Positions 55,481 through 64,000 of a stretch of DNA of 64,000 nucleotides are shown here, one piece after another. The stretch lies in NCBI RefSeq assembly GCF_019444005.1, contig NZ_CP049304.1, forward strand, positions 2,294,001-2,358,000, given 5' to 3'. Origin of the DNA: Liquorilactobacillus nagelii DSM 13675. GTDB taxonomy: Bacteria; Bacillota; Bacilli; Lactobacillales; Lactobacillaceae. Made by a program: the position numbers and the translations under genes. The first letter of the stretch is position 1, and the number at the start of each line of letters is the position of its first letter. The notes under the pieces are model-generated. The model saw only the letters and a list, made by a program, of their open reading frames with translations, had not been told where the DNA came from and did no database searches.

Positions 55481-56461
55481 TTAGTCAAAAGGATATTTCA
55501 TACCCCAAGCATTTCTTACACTATCTAGAATATGAGCAACGTCGCGTGAAATTGCCAGCTGACCGTCATCATGTCCATTAGCAATATAACGTTGCATATC
55601 GCGAACCTCATATCGTAAAGCCTGCGTACCATCACCAGAGCTCAAAGTCTCTGTAGTTTGGTCATGGGCATCTGCAGTATAGGTGATTTCGGCACTTGTA
55701 GCACGTGGATAATTATTAATTTCAACATAACCTTTTGTACCTGAAACTACTCCGCGTTTTGGTTGCTTTGCCCGCATTGAGAGTGCCATCACTGCTAATT
55801 GTTCTTGATCATTTTTTAGAATAATCCCTGACTGTTCATCAACGCCTGTTTCAAAAAATTTAACAGTAGTTAACGTTGTATTTGGCTGAGATGCCAAGAA
55901 AGTTCTTGCGAATGCTGTAGCATATCCCCCAATATCAAGCAAAGCGCCACCAGCTAAATCTTTATTGAAGAAACGATTTTTAGGATCATAATCTTTTAAA
56001 CTACCAAAATTAACTTGAACTAATTTTATTTCTCCTAATTTACCATCGGCAATAACTTTTTTTACTTGATCAAATACAGGCATATGATATAAAGTTAGCC
56101 CTTCAGTTAAAATCAATCCTTTTTTGGCAGCAATTGCTTCAACTTCATCAAATTGCTTTGCATTGACGGTAATCGCTTTTTCGCAAAAGACGTGTTTACC
56201 AGCCTCTAAAGCTGCTTTGATATATTGATAATGGTAGGTATGCGGAGTAGCAATATAGATTACATCAATAGCTGGATCATTGATCATTTCATTAGCATCA
56301 GTGAAAGTTTTGGTGATATGTTTTTCATTGGCAAACTTTTCTAGCATTTCTTTATTAACATCTGCAACAGCGTAAACTTCCCCATTGACATCATTTAAGG
56401 CATCAGCCATTTCATGTGCAATCCAGCCAGTACCAATCATTCCCCAGTTGTATTTTTTCAT
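55481..56461 (-). CDS. Gfo/Idh/MocA-family oxidoreductase
   Basis: A 326-residue NAD(P)-dependent sugar oxidoreductase. The Rossmann start is WGMIGTGWIAHEMADAL, IYIATPHTYHYQYIKAALEAGKHVFCEKAIT is the Gfo/Idh signature (EKA for the usual EKP), and DIGGYATAF carries a catalytic-region Asp. Substrates are sugars, inositols or related polyols. It follows the RpiA-like gene by two bases, so one operon. Confidence 0.88.
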   Translation of the reverse strand: MKKYNWGMIGTGWIAHEMADALNDVNGEVYAVADVNKEMLEKFANEKHITKTFTDANEMINDPAIDVIYIATPHTYHYQYIKAALEAGKHVFCEKAITVNAKQFDEVEAIAAKKGLILTEGLTLYHMPVFDQVKKVIADGKLGEIKLVQVNFGSLKDYDPKNRFFNKDLAGGALLDIGGYATAFARTFLASQPNTTLTTVKFFETGVDEQSGIILKNDQEQLAVMALSMRAKQPKRGVVSGTKGYVEINNYPRATSAEITYTADAHDQTTETLSSGDGTQALRYEVRDMQRYIANGHDDGQLAISRDVAHILDSVRNAWGMKYPFD

Positions 56462-56463
56462 AA

Positions 56464-57132
56464 TTAATCTTCCTTTCTAAATTTGTGTAGATTTCCCAAC
56501 TCATCAAATGTTATTGCGAGCGTAACCAAATTCTCAAAAAACGAAGTGGCGACTACACCATTTAACTGTGTCAGCGAGCTATTGATATTAATGATGTTAT
56601 CCCAATTGCTTGAGTAACAATCTATTAAGAGGTTGCCGGATGGTGTGCGGGCATAACCTGCGATCTCTTTTGCTAATCGTACTTCATGTTTAAGATGCAA
56701 TCGCTCAAGCGCTTTTTGGATAGGTATTAAAGCTTTTTCCATTATTTCTAGTGTTAGTGGAATTTGCGGACTAAGCTGCTTGGTAACTCTTTGGAAGGGA
56801 GCTAGAATGATGTATTCATCAGCAAGTTCAGCATTAATTTTTTCAAATAAATGAATACCTCCATTGCTTTTTAACGCGTTCAGGTTAGTATCCAGTGAAT
56901 CACAACCATCAAAAGCAAGATCAATGTGTGAAATTTCATCGGTATTAGTGATAGCAAGTCCCAACGATTCACAGTATTTTTTTGTTGCTTCTGAAGGAGT
57001 ACAAATTGTCAGATTTAAATGCGATTGAGAAACGATTGCTGAAGCAAGCTTGGCAACATTACTTCCACCGCCTAAACTAATGGACATTTGCGGTTTGATT
57101 AAGGATAAGGCTTCTTCAATTAGTGGAACCAA
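56464..57132 (-). CDS. RpiA-like sugar-phosphate isomerase (divergent)
   Basis: A 222-residue protein of the ribose-5-phosphate isomerase A fold. SISLGGGSNVAKLASAI is the phosphate loop, FDGCDSLD replaces the usual DGADE but keeps the two Asp, and ALKSNGGIHLFEK keeps the Lys and Glu. It is more divergent than a housekeeping RpiA, so a different pentose or hexose phosphate is likely. TTG 57132 follows AAAGAGGTG; the in-frame GTG at 57141 lies in that site. Divergent from the fructose-type PTS. Confidence 0.75.
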   Translation of the reverse strand: MVPLIEEALSLIKPQMSISLGGGSNVAKLASAIVSQSHLNLTICTPSEATKKYCESLGLAITNTDEISHIDLAFDGCDSLDTNLNALKSNGGIHLFEKINAELADEYIILAPFQRVTKQLSPQIPLTLEIMEKALIPIQKALERLHLKHEVRLAKEIAGYARTPSGNLLIDCYSSNWDNIININSSLTQLNGVVATSFFENLVTLAITFDELGNLHKFRKED

Positions 57133-57240
57133 AAAAATCACCTCTTTTTATTTAGTTTCACAAAAACATATATTATGAAATTAATTTACAAAAATATGAT
57201 AATACACGAAAATTTGTTTGTCAACAGTTTGAATTTACAG

Positions 57241-57274
57241 TTGACATCATAATAAAAAACGGTTACATTATAAT
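57241..57274 (+). promoter_or_regulatory. Promoter region of the fructose-type PTS operon
   Basis: TTGACA at 57241-57246 and TATAAT at 57269-57274 are 22 bases apart, too long for an ideal pair; TTACAT at 57263-57268 gives 16. A partial cre (ACGGTTACA, about 57260) lies between. The region also serves the divergent isomerase gene. Confidence 0.45.
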
Positions 57275-57320
57275 TGCAATTAATTTCACTAAAAATAAAA
57301 ATGAGAAAGAGGTTTTCACG

Positions 57321-59225
57321 ATGGCGGTACTAGATATTCTAAAAAAAGACATCATGATTCTGAATCTAAAGGCAAAAACTAAAGATGAAGCACTAAAAGA
57401 AATGAGCAATTCGCTTTTTGAGAATGGCTTAATAAGCAATAAGGAAATCTTTGAAGCGGATATTTTCAAACGTGAAGCAGAAGCAACAACTGGTATTGGT
57501 GACGGAATTGCAATGCCACATGCGAAGAATAAGGTGGTAAAAGAAGCAGCAGTTTTATTTGCTAAAAGTGAAGCTGGCATTGAATATAATTCGCTTGATG
57601 GTAAACCGGTACATCTGTTTTTTATGATTGCAGCACCAGCTAATGCTAATAATGTCCATCTTCAAGCTTTAGCAAGTCTATCATCATTACTGTTAGATGC
57701 TAATTTAATTAGGGATTTAAAAAAAGCAACTACGGCAGATGAAGTTCAAAAATTATTTAAAAATGCTGCCCAAAAAAATCAGCAGGATTCGCTGAAAAAT
57801 GCATCGCAAAAAGAATTACCACTGATTGTTGCAGTGACAGCTTGCCCAACCGGAATCGCGCATACTTATATGGCGGAATCAGCTTTGTTGGACGCTGGCA
57901 AAAGAATGAATGTCAGGATAAGAGTTGAAACAAATGGTTCCGAAGGTGTTAAACATCGCTTGAGCGCAAACGAAATTGAACAGGCGGTGGGTGTAATTGT
58001 TGCTGCCGATAAAAAAGTTGAGGTTGAGCGTTTTTCAGGGAAAAAAGTTTTACAAACAGCAGTAGTTGATGGAATTAAAAAACCTGAAGAACTTATTCAA
58101 CAAGTTTTAGAAGGCAAACCAGCAATTTTTGAAGGAACTGGAGTTGGTAATAATTCGGCAAGTCAAGATAGCAAACAAGATGGTATTTGGCATCATGTCT
58201 ACCAAGATTTGATGAGTGGAATTTCAAATATGCTGCCTTTTGTTGTGGGTGGTGGTATTCTGATGGCTATTTCTTTTTTACTTGAACAATCTTTTGGAAA
58301 GACTTCAACGGCATTTGTCTTCCTAAATTCACTCGGAACAAATGCATTTAGTTTTTTAATTCCAATTCTAGCGGGCTTTATTGCTTTTTCAATTGGTGAT
58401 CGACCAGCGATGATGCCAGGCTTTGTTGGTGGTTATATGGCAACCCAGGCTAGTGCGAGCATTGTTAAATCTACGGGTAGTGCTGGCTTCATTGGTGGAA
58501 TAATTGCCGGTTTTATTGCTGGATATTTAATCTTATTACTCAAGAAACTTTTTGTTAAGTTGCCAAAGTCTTTAGATGGATTAAAACCAATGATTATTTT
58601 CCCAGTACTTGGATTATTTTTTGTTGGTACGCTGATGTTTTTTATCATCGATCCGATTTTTTCGGTAGTTAATTTATTTTTAGTACATTTCTTAACAACT
58701 ATGGGAACTGCCAACGCAATTTTATTGGGGGCAATTCTTGGTGGAATGCAGGCTGTCGACTTGGGTGGACCGGTAAATAAAGCTGCTTACACGACTGCAA
58801 TTGGTGTTCTAACCACAACTGGAAATGGTAGCATGATGGCTTCAGTAATGGTGGGGGGGATGATTCCACCTTTAGCAATTGCAATTGCAACTACAATTTG
58901 GAGAAGCAAGTTTACTGCTGATGAACGTAAAGCTGGCATTAGTAATTATATTTTAGGAATTTCTTTTATAACAGAAGGAGCAATTCCATTTGCAATTGCT
59001 GATCCCGTAAGAGTGATTGGTTCTTGTATTGTTGGTTCAGTAATCGGCGGCGGCTTAACCCAATTATGGAAAGTAAGTGTACCAGCGCCTCATGGAGGTT
59101 TGTGGGTAGTTTTGCTTATGCATAATCCAATGTACTTTATCTTAGCTTTGATAATTGGAGCGCTTGTAGCTGGCACGATTTATGGTATTTGGAAACCCAA
59201 AAAAGCAGTGGCTTTTGATAAATAG
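57321..59225 (+). CDS. Fructose-type PTS IIABC transporter
   Basis: A 634-residue fused PTS permease. Order: EIIA (about 1-150) with the active His in GDGIAMPHAKN, EIIB (about 165-265) with the active Cys in VTACPTGIAHTYMAESALLDAG, and EIIC (about 290-630) with GGPVNKAAYT and GAIPFAIADPVRVI. The sugar may be fructose or, given the RpiA-like isomerase and oxidoreductase, a less common one. ATG 57321 after AAAGAGG. The RpiR regulator follows. Confidence 0.9.
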   Translation: MAVLDILKKDIMILNLKAKTKDEALKEMSNSLFENGLISNKEIFEADIFKREAEATTGIGDGIAMPHAKNKVVKEAAVLFAKSEAGIEYNSLDGKPVHLFFMIAAPANANNVHLQALASLSSLLLDANLIRDLKKATTADEVQKLFKNAAQKNQQDSLKNASQKELPLIVAVTACPTGIAHTYMAESALLDAGKRMNVRIRVETNGSEGVKHRLSANEIEQAVGVIVAADKKVEVERFSGKKVLQTAVVDGIKKPEELIQQVLEGKPAIFEGTGVGNNSASQDSKQDGIWHHVYQDLMSGISNMLPFVVGGGILMAISFLLEQSFGKTSTAFVFLNSLGTNAFSFLIPILAGFIAFSIGDRPAMMPGFVGGYMATQASASIVKSTGSAGFIGGIIAGFIAGYLILLLKKLFVKLPKSLDGLKPMIIFPVLGLFFVGTLMFFIIDPIFSVVNLFLVHFLTTMGTANAILLGAILGGMQAVDLGGPVNKAAYTTAIGVLTTTGNGSMMASVMVGGMIPPLAIAIATTIWRSKFTADERKAGISNYILGISFITEGAIPFAIADPVRVIGSCIVGSVIGGGLTQLWKVSVPAPHGGLWVVLLMHNPMYFILALIIGALVAGTIYGIWKPKKAVAFDK

Positions 59226-59279
59226 ATGATATTATATAAGTAATTCTATTCTAAGCAGTTGTTTGGAGGGTAAAGTTTA

Positions 59280-60119
59280 ATGAGTAGTGAAAATGTAATT
59301 GATATGATCTATAGTAATCTGAGTGCAATGACCCAAACTGATAAAAAAATTGCTCAAAGTATTTTGAAAAATCCTGGAGATGCAGTCAATTATACAATTT
59401 CAGAACTAGCCAGTAAGTCGTCTGTCAGTGAAGCTTCAGTTTCTCGGTTTTGTAAAAATCTCCAGTTAACGGGGTTTCATCAATTAAAGATTGAATTAGC
59501 TAAAGTATCTGATGATGAATCAAGTTATTATAAAGTTGTTAATATTGATAATATTCAGCAAGCAATAACTAACATTAAAGATAATAAGAATTCAGAAATT
59601 TCAAACACTTTAGCCAGTATTGATACCTCAACGATAAAAAAAGTAATGAAATTAATTGAAAGTTCTAGAATTTTCCAAATCGCTGCTGAGGGGAATACCT
59701 TTCCAGTAGTTGAAGATGCATCTTACCGTTTTAATCAAATTGGTATTTTAACAATTTGTTCGGAATCTTGGGAAACATCCATTGGTCAAACATTAAATTT
59801 GGCAAGTGATGACGTACTAATGGTTATCTCTAATTCAGGTGAATCGAAGCGGCTATTAAAGCAAATAAGGATTGCAAAGAAAAAAGGTATTAAAGTTATT
59901 GCTATCACAAATCGAAATGATTCACCAATTGCGTTAGAAGCAGACTACCATTTGCGAACAGCTGTTAGACAAAAAGTATTACAATCGGAATATTATTTTT
60001 CCAGAGTTGCTGCAATGACCGTAGTTGAAACAATTTTTTTACTGCTAATTGCTAAAGATCGTAAGCGATTAAGTCGAATTACGGAACATGAAGCTATTAT
60101 TTCAGATACGAAGATTTAA
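59280..60119 (+). CDS. RpiR-family transcriptional regulator
   Basis: A 279-residue RpiR-type regulator: an N-terminal HTH (IAQSILKNPGDAVNYTISELASKSSVSEASVSRFCKNLQL, about 25-65) and a C-terminal SIS domain for a phospho-sugar ligand (VLMVISNSGESKRLLKQIRIAKKKGIKVIAITN). It probably controls the PTS gene just upstream and the divergent isomerase/oxidoreductase. GGAGGG lies before ATG 59280. Confidence 0.9.
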   Translation: MSSENVIDMIYSNLSAMTQTDKKIAQSILKNPGDAVNYTISELASKSSVSEASVSRFCKNLQLTGFHQLKIELAKVSDDESSYYKVVNIDNIQQAITNIKDNKNSEISNTLASIDTSTIKKVMKLIESSRIFQIAAEGNTFPVVEDASYRFNQIGILTICSESWETSIGQTLNLASDDVLMVISNSGESKRLLKQIRIAKKKGIKVIAITNRNDSPIALEADYHLRTAVRQKVLQSEYYFSRVAAMTVVETIFLLLIAKDRKRLSRITEHEAIISDTKI

Positions 60120-60231
60120 ATTGAGTAATCAAAAGAAGCCAATTTTATTGATTCGATTAATTTAGTTTTTCAAAGTTGGAAGTAACGGCTAAGACTCAAC
60201 TGTTGAAGAGGTTTTCTTGAAGGAGTTTGTG

Positions 60232-60759
60232 ATGGATATAAAAATCATAACCAAGGATAATGAAGAGGGGCTGTTGCTGTCCAATAATCCTTTTGCTATT
60301 TCAGGTGAATTAGTTGTTAAAAGAAATAGTGATTGTTGGAGCTATGATATAAAAAGGTATTCGCAAGCTAAAGTGCGCCGGCAAACTTTCCCTGATGAAA
60401 ATTATTCATTAAAAGATGTAAACAATACCGGCTTCGCTTTGGGTGCTTTTGACAATAATCAACCAATTGGCTTGGCAATTTTTCAAGACCAGCGGACTAA
60501 GTATTTATACCTCGCCGACTTGAAAGTAAGTAAGAAATATCGTCGAAGGGGCGTTGCAAAGTTATTATTAAATAAAGCAAAAAAATTAGCCGAGGCTCAA
60601 AAATATTTGGGCTTTTGGGTGATTGCACAAAATAACAATCTGGGAGCATGCCTTTTTTATCTGAAGTACGGTTTTATCATCGGCGGGCTTGATACAAAAG
60701 TATATGATCATTCTTCTCAAGCCGAAAAGCAAAATGTTCATTTTTATTATGATTTCTAG
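60232..60759 (+). CDS. GNAT-family acetyltransferase
   Basis: A 175-residue Gcn5-related N-acetyltransferase. KYLYLADLKVSKKYRRRGVAKLLLNKAKKLAE (about 95-125) is motif A with the acetyl-CoA loop RRRGVA, and ACLFYLKYGFIIGGLDTKVYDH is motif B. The N-terminal 60 residues are unusual. The substrate is unknown. ATG 60232 behind AAGGAG is preferred to TTG 60217. Confidence 0.82.
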   Translation: MDIKIITKDNEEGLLLSNNPFAISGELVVKRNSDCWSYDIKRYSQAKVRRQTFPDENYSLKDVNNTGFALGAFDNNQPIGLAIFQDQRTKYLYLADLKVSKKYRRRGVAKLLLNKAKKLAEAQKYLGFWVIAQNNNLGACLFYLKYGFIIGGLDTKVYDHSSQAEKQNVHFYYDF

Positions 60760-60833
60760 TGATGGTAGATTCGGTAAAAAAGCTTTGAGATAAGGATTTC
60801 TAAAACTATTCAGCATATAATCCAAAGCAAGTT

Positions 60834-60875
60834 AAATAAACTTTCAGGGTCTAAGCCTTGAAAGTTTATTTTTTC
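60834..60875. terminator. Terminator between convergent genes
   Basis: AAATAAACTTTCA (60834-60846) pairs with TGAAAGTTTATTT (60859-60871), followed by TTTT. It can act from both sides. Confidence 0.75.
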
Positions 60876-60918
60876 TGGAAGTATTAAGCGTTTAAATGCT
60901 AGTGGATAGTTTGAAAAA

Positions 60919-62046
60919 TCAAGCTGGTTGGTAGTCAGGGTCAATAATCAGAACCGGTTTGATTACCTCACCTGAGATGGAGGCTTGGTTTGCTTCGTTA
61001 ATCTGTTCAATTGAATAAAATTTTTCCAAACGATCAAAGGGAAATTTGCCGGCTTGCCAAAATTCAATTAATTCAGGAATAGCTTTTTGTGGAACAGCTT
61101 CCCCCATTAAGACTCCTTTAACGGTTTTTTCATATGAGGTCAAATCAGCAAAGGGATGATCAATTTTGAATTCGTGACGCGTCACAGCTAGTGGAGCAAA
61201 AACCCCACCAGATGCTAGGGCTTCAAAGGCTTGCTGCATGACCGGAGTTATTCCAGTAGTATCAATAACATAATTTGCACCACCATCAGTTATTTTGCGA
61301 ATTTCTGCTACTGGGTCACTTTCTTTACTATTAATGACAAAGTCAGCACCAAGACTTTCAGCAAGTTCCAGTCGTTTAGGAACAATATCAACACAGATAA
61401 CTTTTGAACAACCAGTAATCTTAGCCGCCATTAACGCACCTAAACCGACAGCTCCAGTGCCAAAAATTACTAACGATGAACCAACTTCGGGTTTTAGGCC
61501 ATTGAAGACTGTACCTGAGCCAGTTACGAAGCCACAGCCTAAGGGTCCAACTTTACGCAAGTCAATTTTTTTATCGATAACGGTTACATTTCGATCGTCA
61601 ACAATCGTTTCGCTAGCAAAGGATGACTGATTAAAGAGCATTTTAACCGGAGTCCCATCTTCAGTGAAAAAAGGTACAGAATCATCGATTCGAGTTCCTT
61701 CCATATTTAAGCGATTCCAATTTACACAAGCCGCAGGACGTCCGTTAAGACAATTTTTACAGTAGCCATCATAATCATAACAAAGAACGACATGATCACC
61801 GGGTTTGGTAGAACGAACCGCTCGACCAACTTCGGTAACAATTCCAGCACCTTCATGGCCTAAAACAGCAGGAAAAGGGAATTGGCCACCTTGACCATTG
61901 CGGACGGCTTCGTCGGTATGACAAATTCCACTAGCTACCATATGGACACGGACATCGTGTGGAGCTAATTCTTCGGTAATTTGCAGTGTTTTAATTTCAA
62001 AATCTTTGTCGGTGCCGGAAAGTACGGCAGCTTTAATTTTTTTCAT
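60919..62046 (-). CDS. Zinc-dependent NAD(P) alcohol dehydrogenase (MDR family)
   Basis: A 375-residue medium-chain dehydrogenase of the aryl/benzyl-alcohol dehydrogenase type. Catalytic zinc ligands: Cys of ASGICHTDEAVRNGQ, His-Glu of LGHEGAG and Cys of PLGCGF. The structural-zinc loop is CYDYDGYCKNCLNGRPAAC, with the first Cys further off than usual. The NAD motif is VIFGTGAVGLGALMAAK. ATG 62046 lies nine bases after CAGGAG. It is likely under catabolite or LacI-family control through the palindrome at 62082-62095. Confidence 0.9.
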   Translation of the reverse strand: MKKIKAAVLSGTDKDFEIKTLQITEELAPHDVRVHMVASGICHTDEAVRNGQGGQFPFPAVLGHEGAGIVTEVGRAVRSTKPGDHVVLCYDYDGYCKNCLNGRPAACVNWNRLNMEGTRIDDSVPFFTEDGTPVKMLFNQSSFASETIVDDRNVTVIDKKIDLRKVGPLGCGFVTGSGTVFNGLKPEVGSSLVIFGTGAVGLGALMAAKITGCSKVICVDIVPKRLELAESLGADFVINSKESDPVAEIRKITDGGANYVIDTTGITPVMQQAFEALASGGVFAPLAVTRHEFKIDHPFADLTSYEKTVKGVLMGEAVPQKAIPELIEFWQAGKFPFDRLEKFYSIEQINEANQASISGEVIKPVLIIDPDYQPA

Positions 62047-62080
62047 TAGTAACAACTCCTGATTTTTAAATTAGTTATTA

Positions 62081-62096
62081 CTGATAACGTTATCAA
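62081..62096. promoter_or_regulatory. cre-like palindrome before the alcohol dehydrogenase
   Basis: TGATAACGTTATCA (62082-62095) is a perfect 14-bp palindrome and fits the cre consensus core. It lies 36 bases before the dehydrogenase start, so it could be a CcpA site or a LacI-family operator. Confidence 0.65.
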
Positions 62097-62461
62097 TTAA
62101 TTATTATCTTAAAACAAAATAAAAAGATTGCAAGCTTTATTTTTAAAAGGCTTTCATTAAAAATGTGAAGTATAATGCGAATTTAGTTAAGTAAAAAATT
62201 ACAGCTGAAAATTAGCGAAAAACTGCACAAATCAGTTCTGTAATAAATAATTGAAAATTTCAATAATTTATTATAATTTCAAAAAATTGTTTTAATTATC
62301 ACAAGGGTTTTAAAAAATAATAATGTGAAATTTTGAACTAAAAACCAGATATTTAATTAAAATTTAATTTTTGATTGAAATTTAAAAACGATGATTTTTG
62401 AAGAAAAAGTGATTTTACTCTAGAATAAGAAATGTAATTATAATCGAAAGGAGTCTTTATA
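62097..62461. other. Divergent AT-rich intergenic region
   Basis: About 365 bases, extremely AT-rich, with no coding frame or hairpin of note. It should hold the promoter of the PgpA-like gene; no clear -35/-10 pair could be fixed. Confidence 0.45.
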
Positions 62462-62965
62462 ATGAACGATCCAAAATTTAAATATCCTGATAAAGCTTCA
62501 TATAAATTTGTTACTGATTATTTTAAATCTAAAGGGGTGGAAGCAGAGGACATTGCTTCAATTACTTATAATATCCAACGACAATATGTGCCCGGTCTTG
62601 AGATGCAGGAAGTAAGTGATGCAGTTATCGATGTTTTACACAAACGTGAGGTTTTAAATAACGCAATGGTGGGGATTGTTTTAGATCAATTTGCAAGTCA
62701 GCACCAATTACCAGAACCACTGCAAAGTATTGTTGAAAATGATAGTGGGGTTTTCGGCGTTGATGAATTGTTGGCAGAAGGCGGGATTTCTGGAATTTAT
62801 GGCAAAATTGCAACGACAAATTTTGGATATCTAGATAAGGAAAAACATGGGATATTGAAGCAACTTGATCATCCTAGTGAGGGAAATGTGAATACTTTCT
62901 TGGATGATATCATTGCCGCGGTTGCTGCAGCTGCAGGAGCAAAAATAGCTCATGCGCATGCTTAG
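62462..62965 (+). CDS. Phosphatidylglycerophosphatase A-like protein
   Basis: A 167-residue protein of the PgpA/YutG group. VEAEDIASITYNIQRQYVPGL, DVLHKREVLNNAMVGIVLD, LPEPLQSIVENDSGVFGVDE, YGKIATTNFGYLDKEKHG and NTFLDDIIAAVAAAAGAKIAH follow the family. This soluble firmicute form lacks the membrane helices of E. coli PgpA. It may dephosphorylate phosphatidylglycerophosphate or a related substrate. AAAGGAG precedes ATG 62462. Confidence 0.8.
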   Translation: MNDPKFKYPDKASYKFVTDYFKSKGVEAEDIASITYNIQRQYVPGLEMQEVSDAVIDVLHKREVLNNAMVGIVLDQFASQHQLPEPLQSIVENDSGVFGVDELLAEGGISGIYGKIATTNFGYLDKEKHGILKQLDHPSEGNVNTFLDDIIAAVAAAAGAKIAHAHA

Positions 62966-62990
62966 AATTAATTTTTAAATTAAAATTATT

Positions 62991-63032
62991 CCGTTGAATT
63001 TGATTGGCCTAATTAAATTCAGCGGATTTTTA
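62991..63032 (+). terminator. Intrinsic terminator after the PgpA-like gene
   Basis: CCGTTGAATTT (62991-63001) pairs, with one G-T wobble, with AAATTCAGCGG (63015-63025), then ATTTTTATT. Confidence 0.75.
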
Positions 63033-63115
63033 TTGACATCTTGGCTAATCATGGTAAGTTAGAAACTATAATTAAATTATGGTTAAATAAGCATGAAAAT
63101 ATTAGGAGAGAAAAG

Positions 63116-64000
63116 ATGCCGATTAGTAAGAAAAAACAGTTGACGCTGCTAAGTGTCCTGTTGATGATTTTTACCTCAACATTCGCTTTTGATAATACCT
63201 CAATTGCATATTATACGATGGGATATGCTGGAATTATTTGGTATATCTTAGCAGCATTATTGTTTTTTGTACCCTCAACACTTATGTTTGCTGAGTTTGG
63301 AGCAGCCTTGCATGAACAGCCGGGAGGAGTTTTTGCTTGGCTGGAAAATTCATTAGGCCTGAAGTGGGCTTTTATTGGCGGTTTTATTTGGATAGCATCG
63401 TGGGTCATATTAATTGTCTCGACCGTTTCTAAAATTTGGATTATGTTATCAACTACTATTAGTGGTTCTGACCAAACAGGCAGTTGGCGGCTGGGTAATC
63501 TAACGTCCACACAATTTATTGGTATTATTAGTATTTTATTTTTTGTGTTAGTGACAGCCATTGCCACCCGAGGACTAAAAAAAGTGGCTCATTTAGCAGC
63601 AATTGGAGGAATTGCCGCGGCCGTTTTAACTGTCTTCTTTTGTTTAGCCAGTCTAGTATTGCTTGCCAAAAATGGATTTCATTTAGCCGAACCAGTTAAA
63701 TTACCACAAACATTCATTAAATCACCGCGAGTCGGTTATCAGTCGACCAGTCAGATGATTTCTTTTTTAATCTTTGCGGTTTATGCATATGCTGGGATTG
63801 AAGCAATTGGTGGTGTATCTGATCAAATGAAAAATGCCAAAAAGAATTTTCCACTTGCTTTAGGTTTAGGTGCTTTGTTAATTAGTTCTGCATATGCAGT
63901 GATAATATTTCTTTGGGGAGCTTCTGCTAATTGGCAAGAAGTCTTTCATCGTTCTGGGGTAAATCTTGGAAATACTACTTACGTTTTAATGAGTAATTTA
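63116..64000 (+). CDS. APC-family amino-acid permease (partial, runs off right edge)
   Basis: The first 295 residues of an amino-acid transporter, possibly of the glutamate:GABA antiporter-like branch. MPISKKKQLTLLSVLLMIFTSTFAFDNTSIAYYTMG is helix 1; FGAALHEQPGGVFAWLENSLGLKWAFIGGFIWIASW is the helix 2-3 region; FAVYAYAGIEAIGGVSDQMKNAKKNFPLAL is the helix-6 motif. The frame is open to the window edge. ATG 63116 behind AGGAGAG; TTGACA at 63033-63038 is a possible -35. Confidence 0.85.
   Translation, partial: MPISKKKQLTLLSVLLMIFTSTFAFDNTSIAYYTMGYAGIIWYILAALLFFVPSTLMFAEFGAALHEQPGGVFAWLENSLGLKWAFIGGFIWIASWVILIVSTVSKIWIMLSTTISGSDQTGSWRLGNLTSTQFIGIISILFFVLVTAIATRGLKKVAHLAAIGGIAAAVLTVFFCLASLVLLAKNGFHLAEPVKLPQTFIKSPRVGYQSTSQMISFLIFAVYAYAGIEAIGGVSDQMKNAKKNFPLALGLGALLISSAYAVIIFLWGASANWQEVFHRSGVNLGNTTYVLMSNL

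Overview
The window is AT-rich chromosomal DNA from a low-GC Gram-positive bacterium, most likely one of the Lactobacillaceae; the genus cannot be fixed from the sequence. The evidence is purine-rich Shine-Dalgarno sites, frequent TTG and GTG starts, mannose-family phosphotransferase systems, a LevR-type sigma-54 activator, catabolite-responsive (cre) sites, a lactate-racemase (lar) locus and small lactobacillus-type families such as DUF915 hydrolase and PgpA-like protein. Most genes read left to right and are metabolic or transport genes. I saw no tRNA, rRNA, prophage or intact insertion sequence.

Layout. 1-630: start of an exported protein running off the left edge and a decayed serine-recombinase gene. 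0.7-14.3 kb: single genes and small operons (MFS transporter, HAD phosphatase, S66 peptidase, isochorismatase-like hydrolase, HIT protein, GH1 glycosidase, DUF915 hydrolase, D-2-hydroxyacid dehydrogenase, immunity-like small protein, ABC exporter pair, DyP peroxidase, YagU-like protein). 14.7-18.4 kb: amidohydrolase, class-I glutamine-amidotransferase-like hydrolase and an amino-acid permease. 18.7-22.8 kb: nucleoside operon (ribokinase, NupC, two nucleoside hydrolases) behind a good cre. 22.9-29.8 kb: larR divergent from larABCDE plus a nickel permease. 29.9-33.8 kb: lytSR-lrgAB on the minus strand. 34.7-45.0 kb: two complete mannose-family PTS operons; between them lie a -24/-12 promoter, a LuxR-type regulator and a LevR-type sigma-54 activator. 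45.4-55.2 kb: type I-B CRISPR-Cas (cas6-cas8-cas7-cas5-cas3-cas4-cas1-cas2) and a 20-repeat array. 55.2-60.1 kb: IS3-type remnant, then a divergent sugar locus (Gfo/Idh oxidoreductase and RpiA-like isomerase against fructose-type PTS IIABC and an RpiR regulator). 60.2-64 kb: acetyltransferase, zinc alcohol dehydrogenase, PgpA-like protein and the start of an amino-acid permease.

How it works together. The lar locus has the whole nickel-pincer cofactor pathway, with larC as one uninterrupted frame and key LarA and LarE residues at the same numbers as I recall for the L. plantarum enzymes. It sits beside lrgAB/lytSR, whose Bacillus relatives handle pyruvate, so 22.9-33.8 kb may be a lactate/pyruvate region. 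The LevR-type protein has an intact GAFTGA motif and so should work with sigma-54; the only clear -24/-12 promoter I found lies not at a PTS gene but before the LuxR-type gene, with TGTATT repeats upstream that could be its enhancer.

Most notable: cas1 is split by a one-base frameshift, so the CRISPR system has complete interference genes but possibly no spacer acquisition. Mutually exclusive hairpins sit just before cas3, and a 10-bp inverted repeat brackets the CRISPR leader. Several other small genes also carry single-base frameshifts, two or three of them at homopolymers, so sequencing error must be excluded before calling any of them biological.
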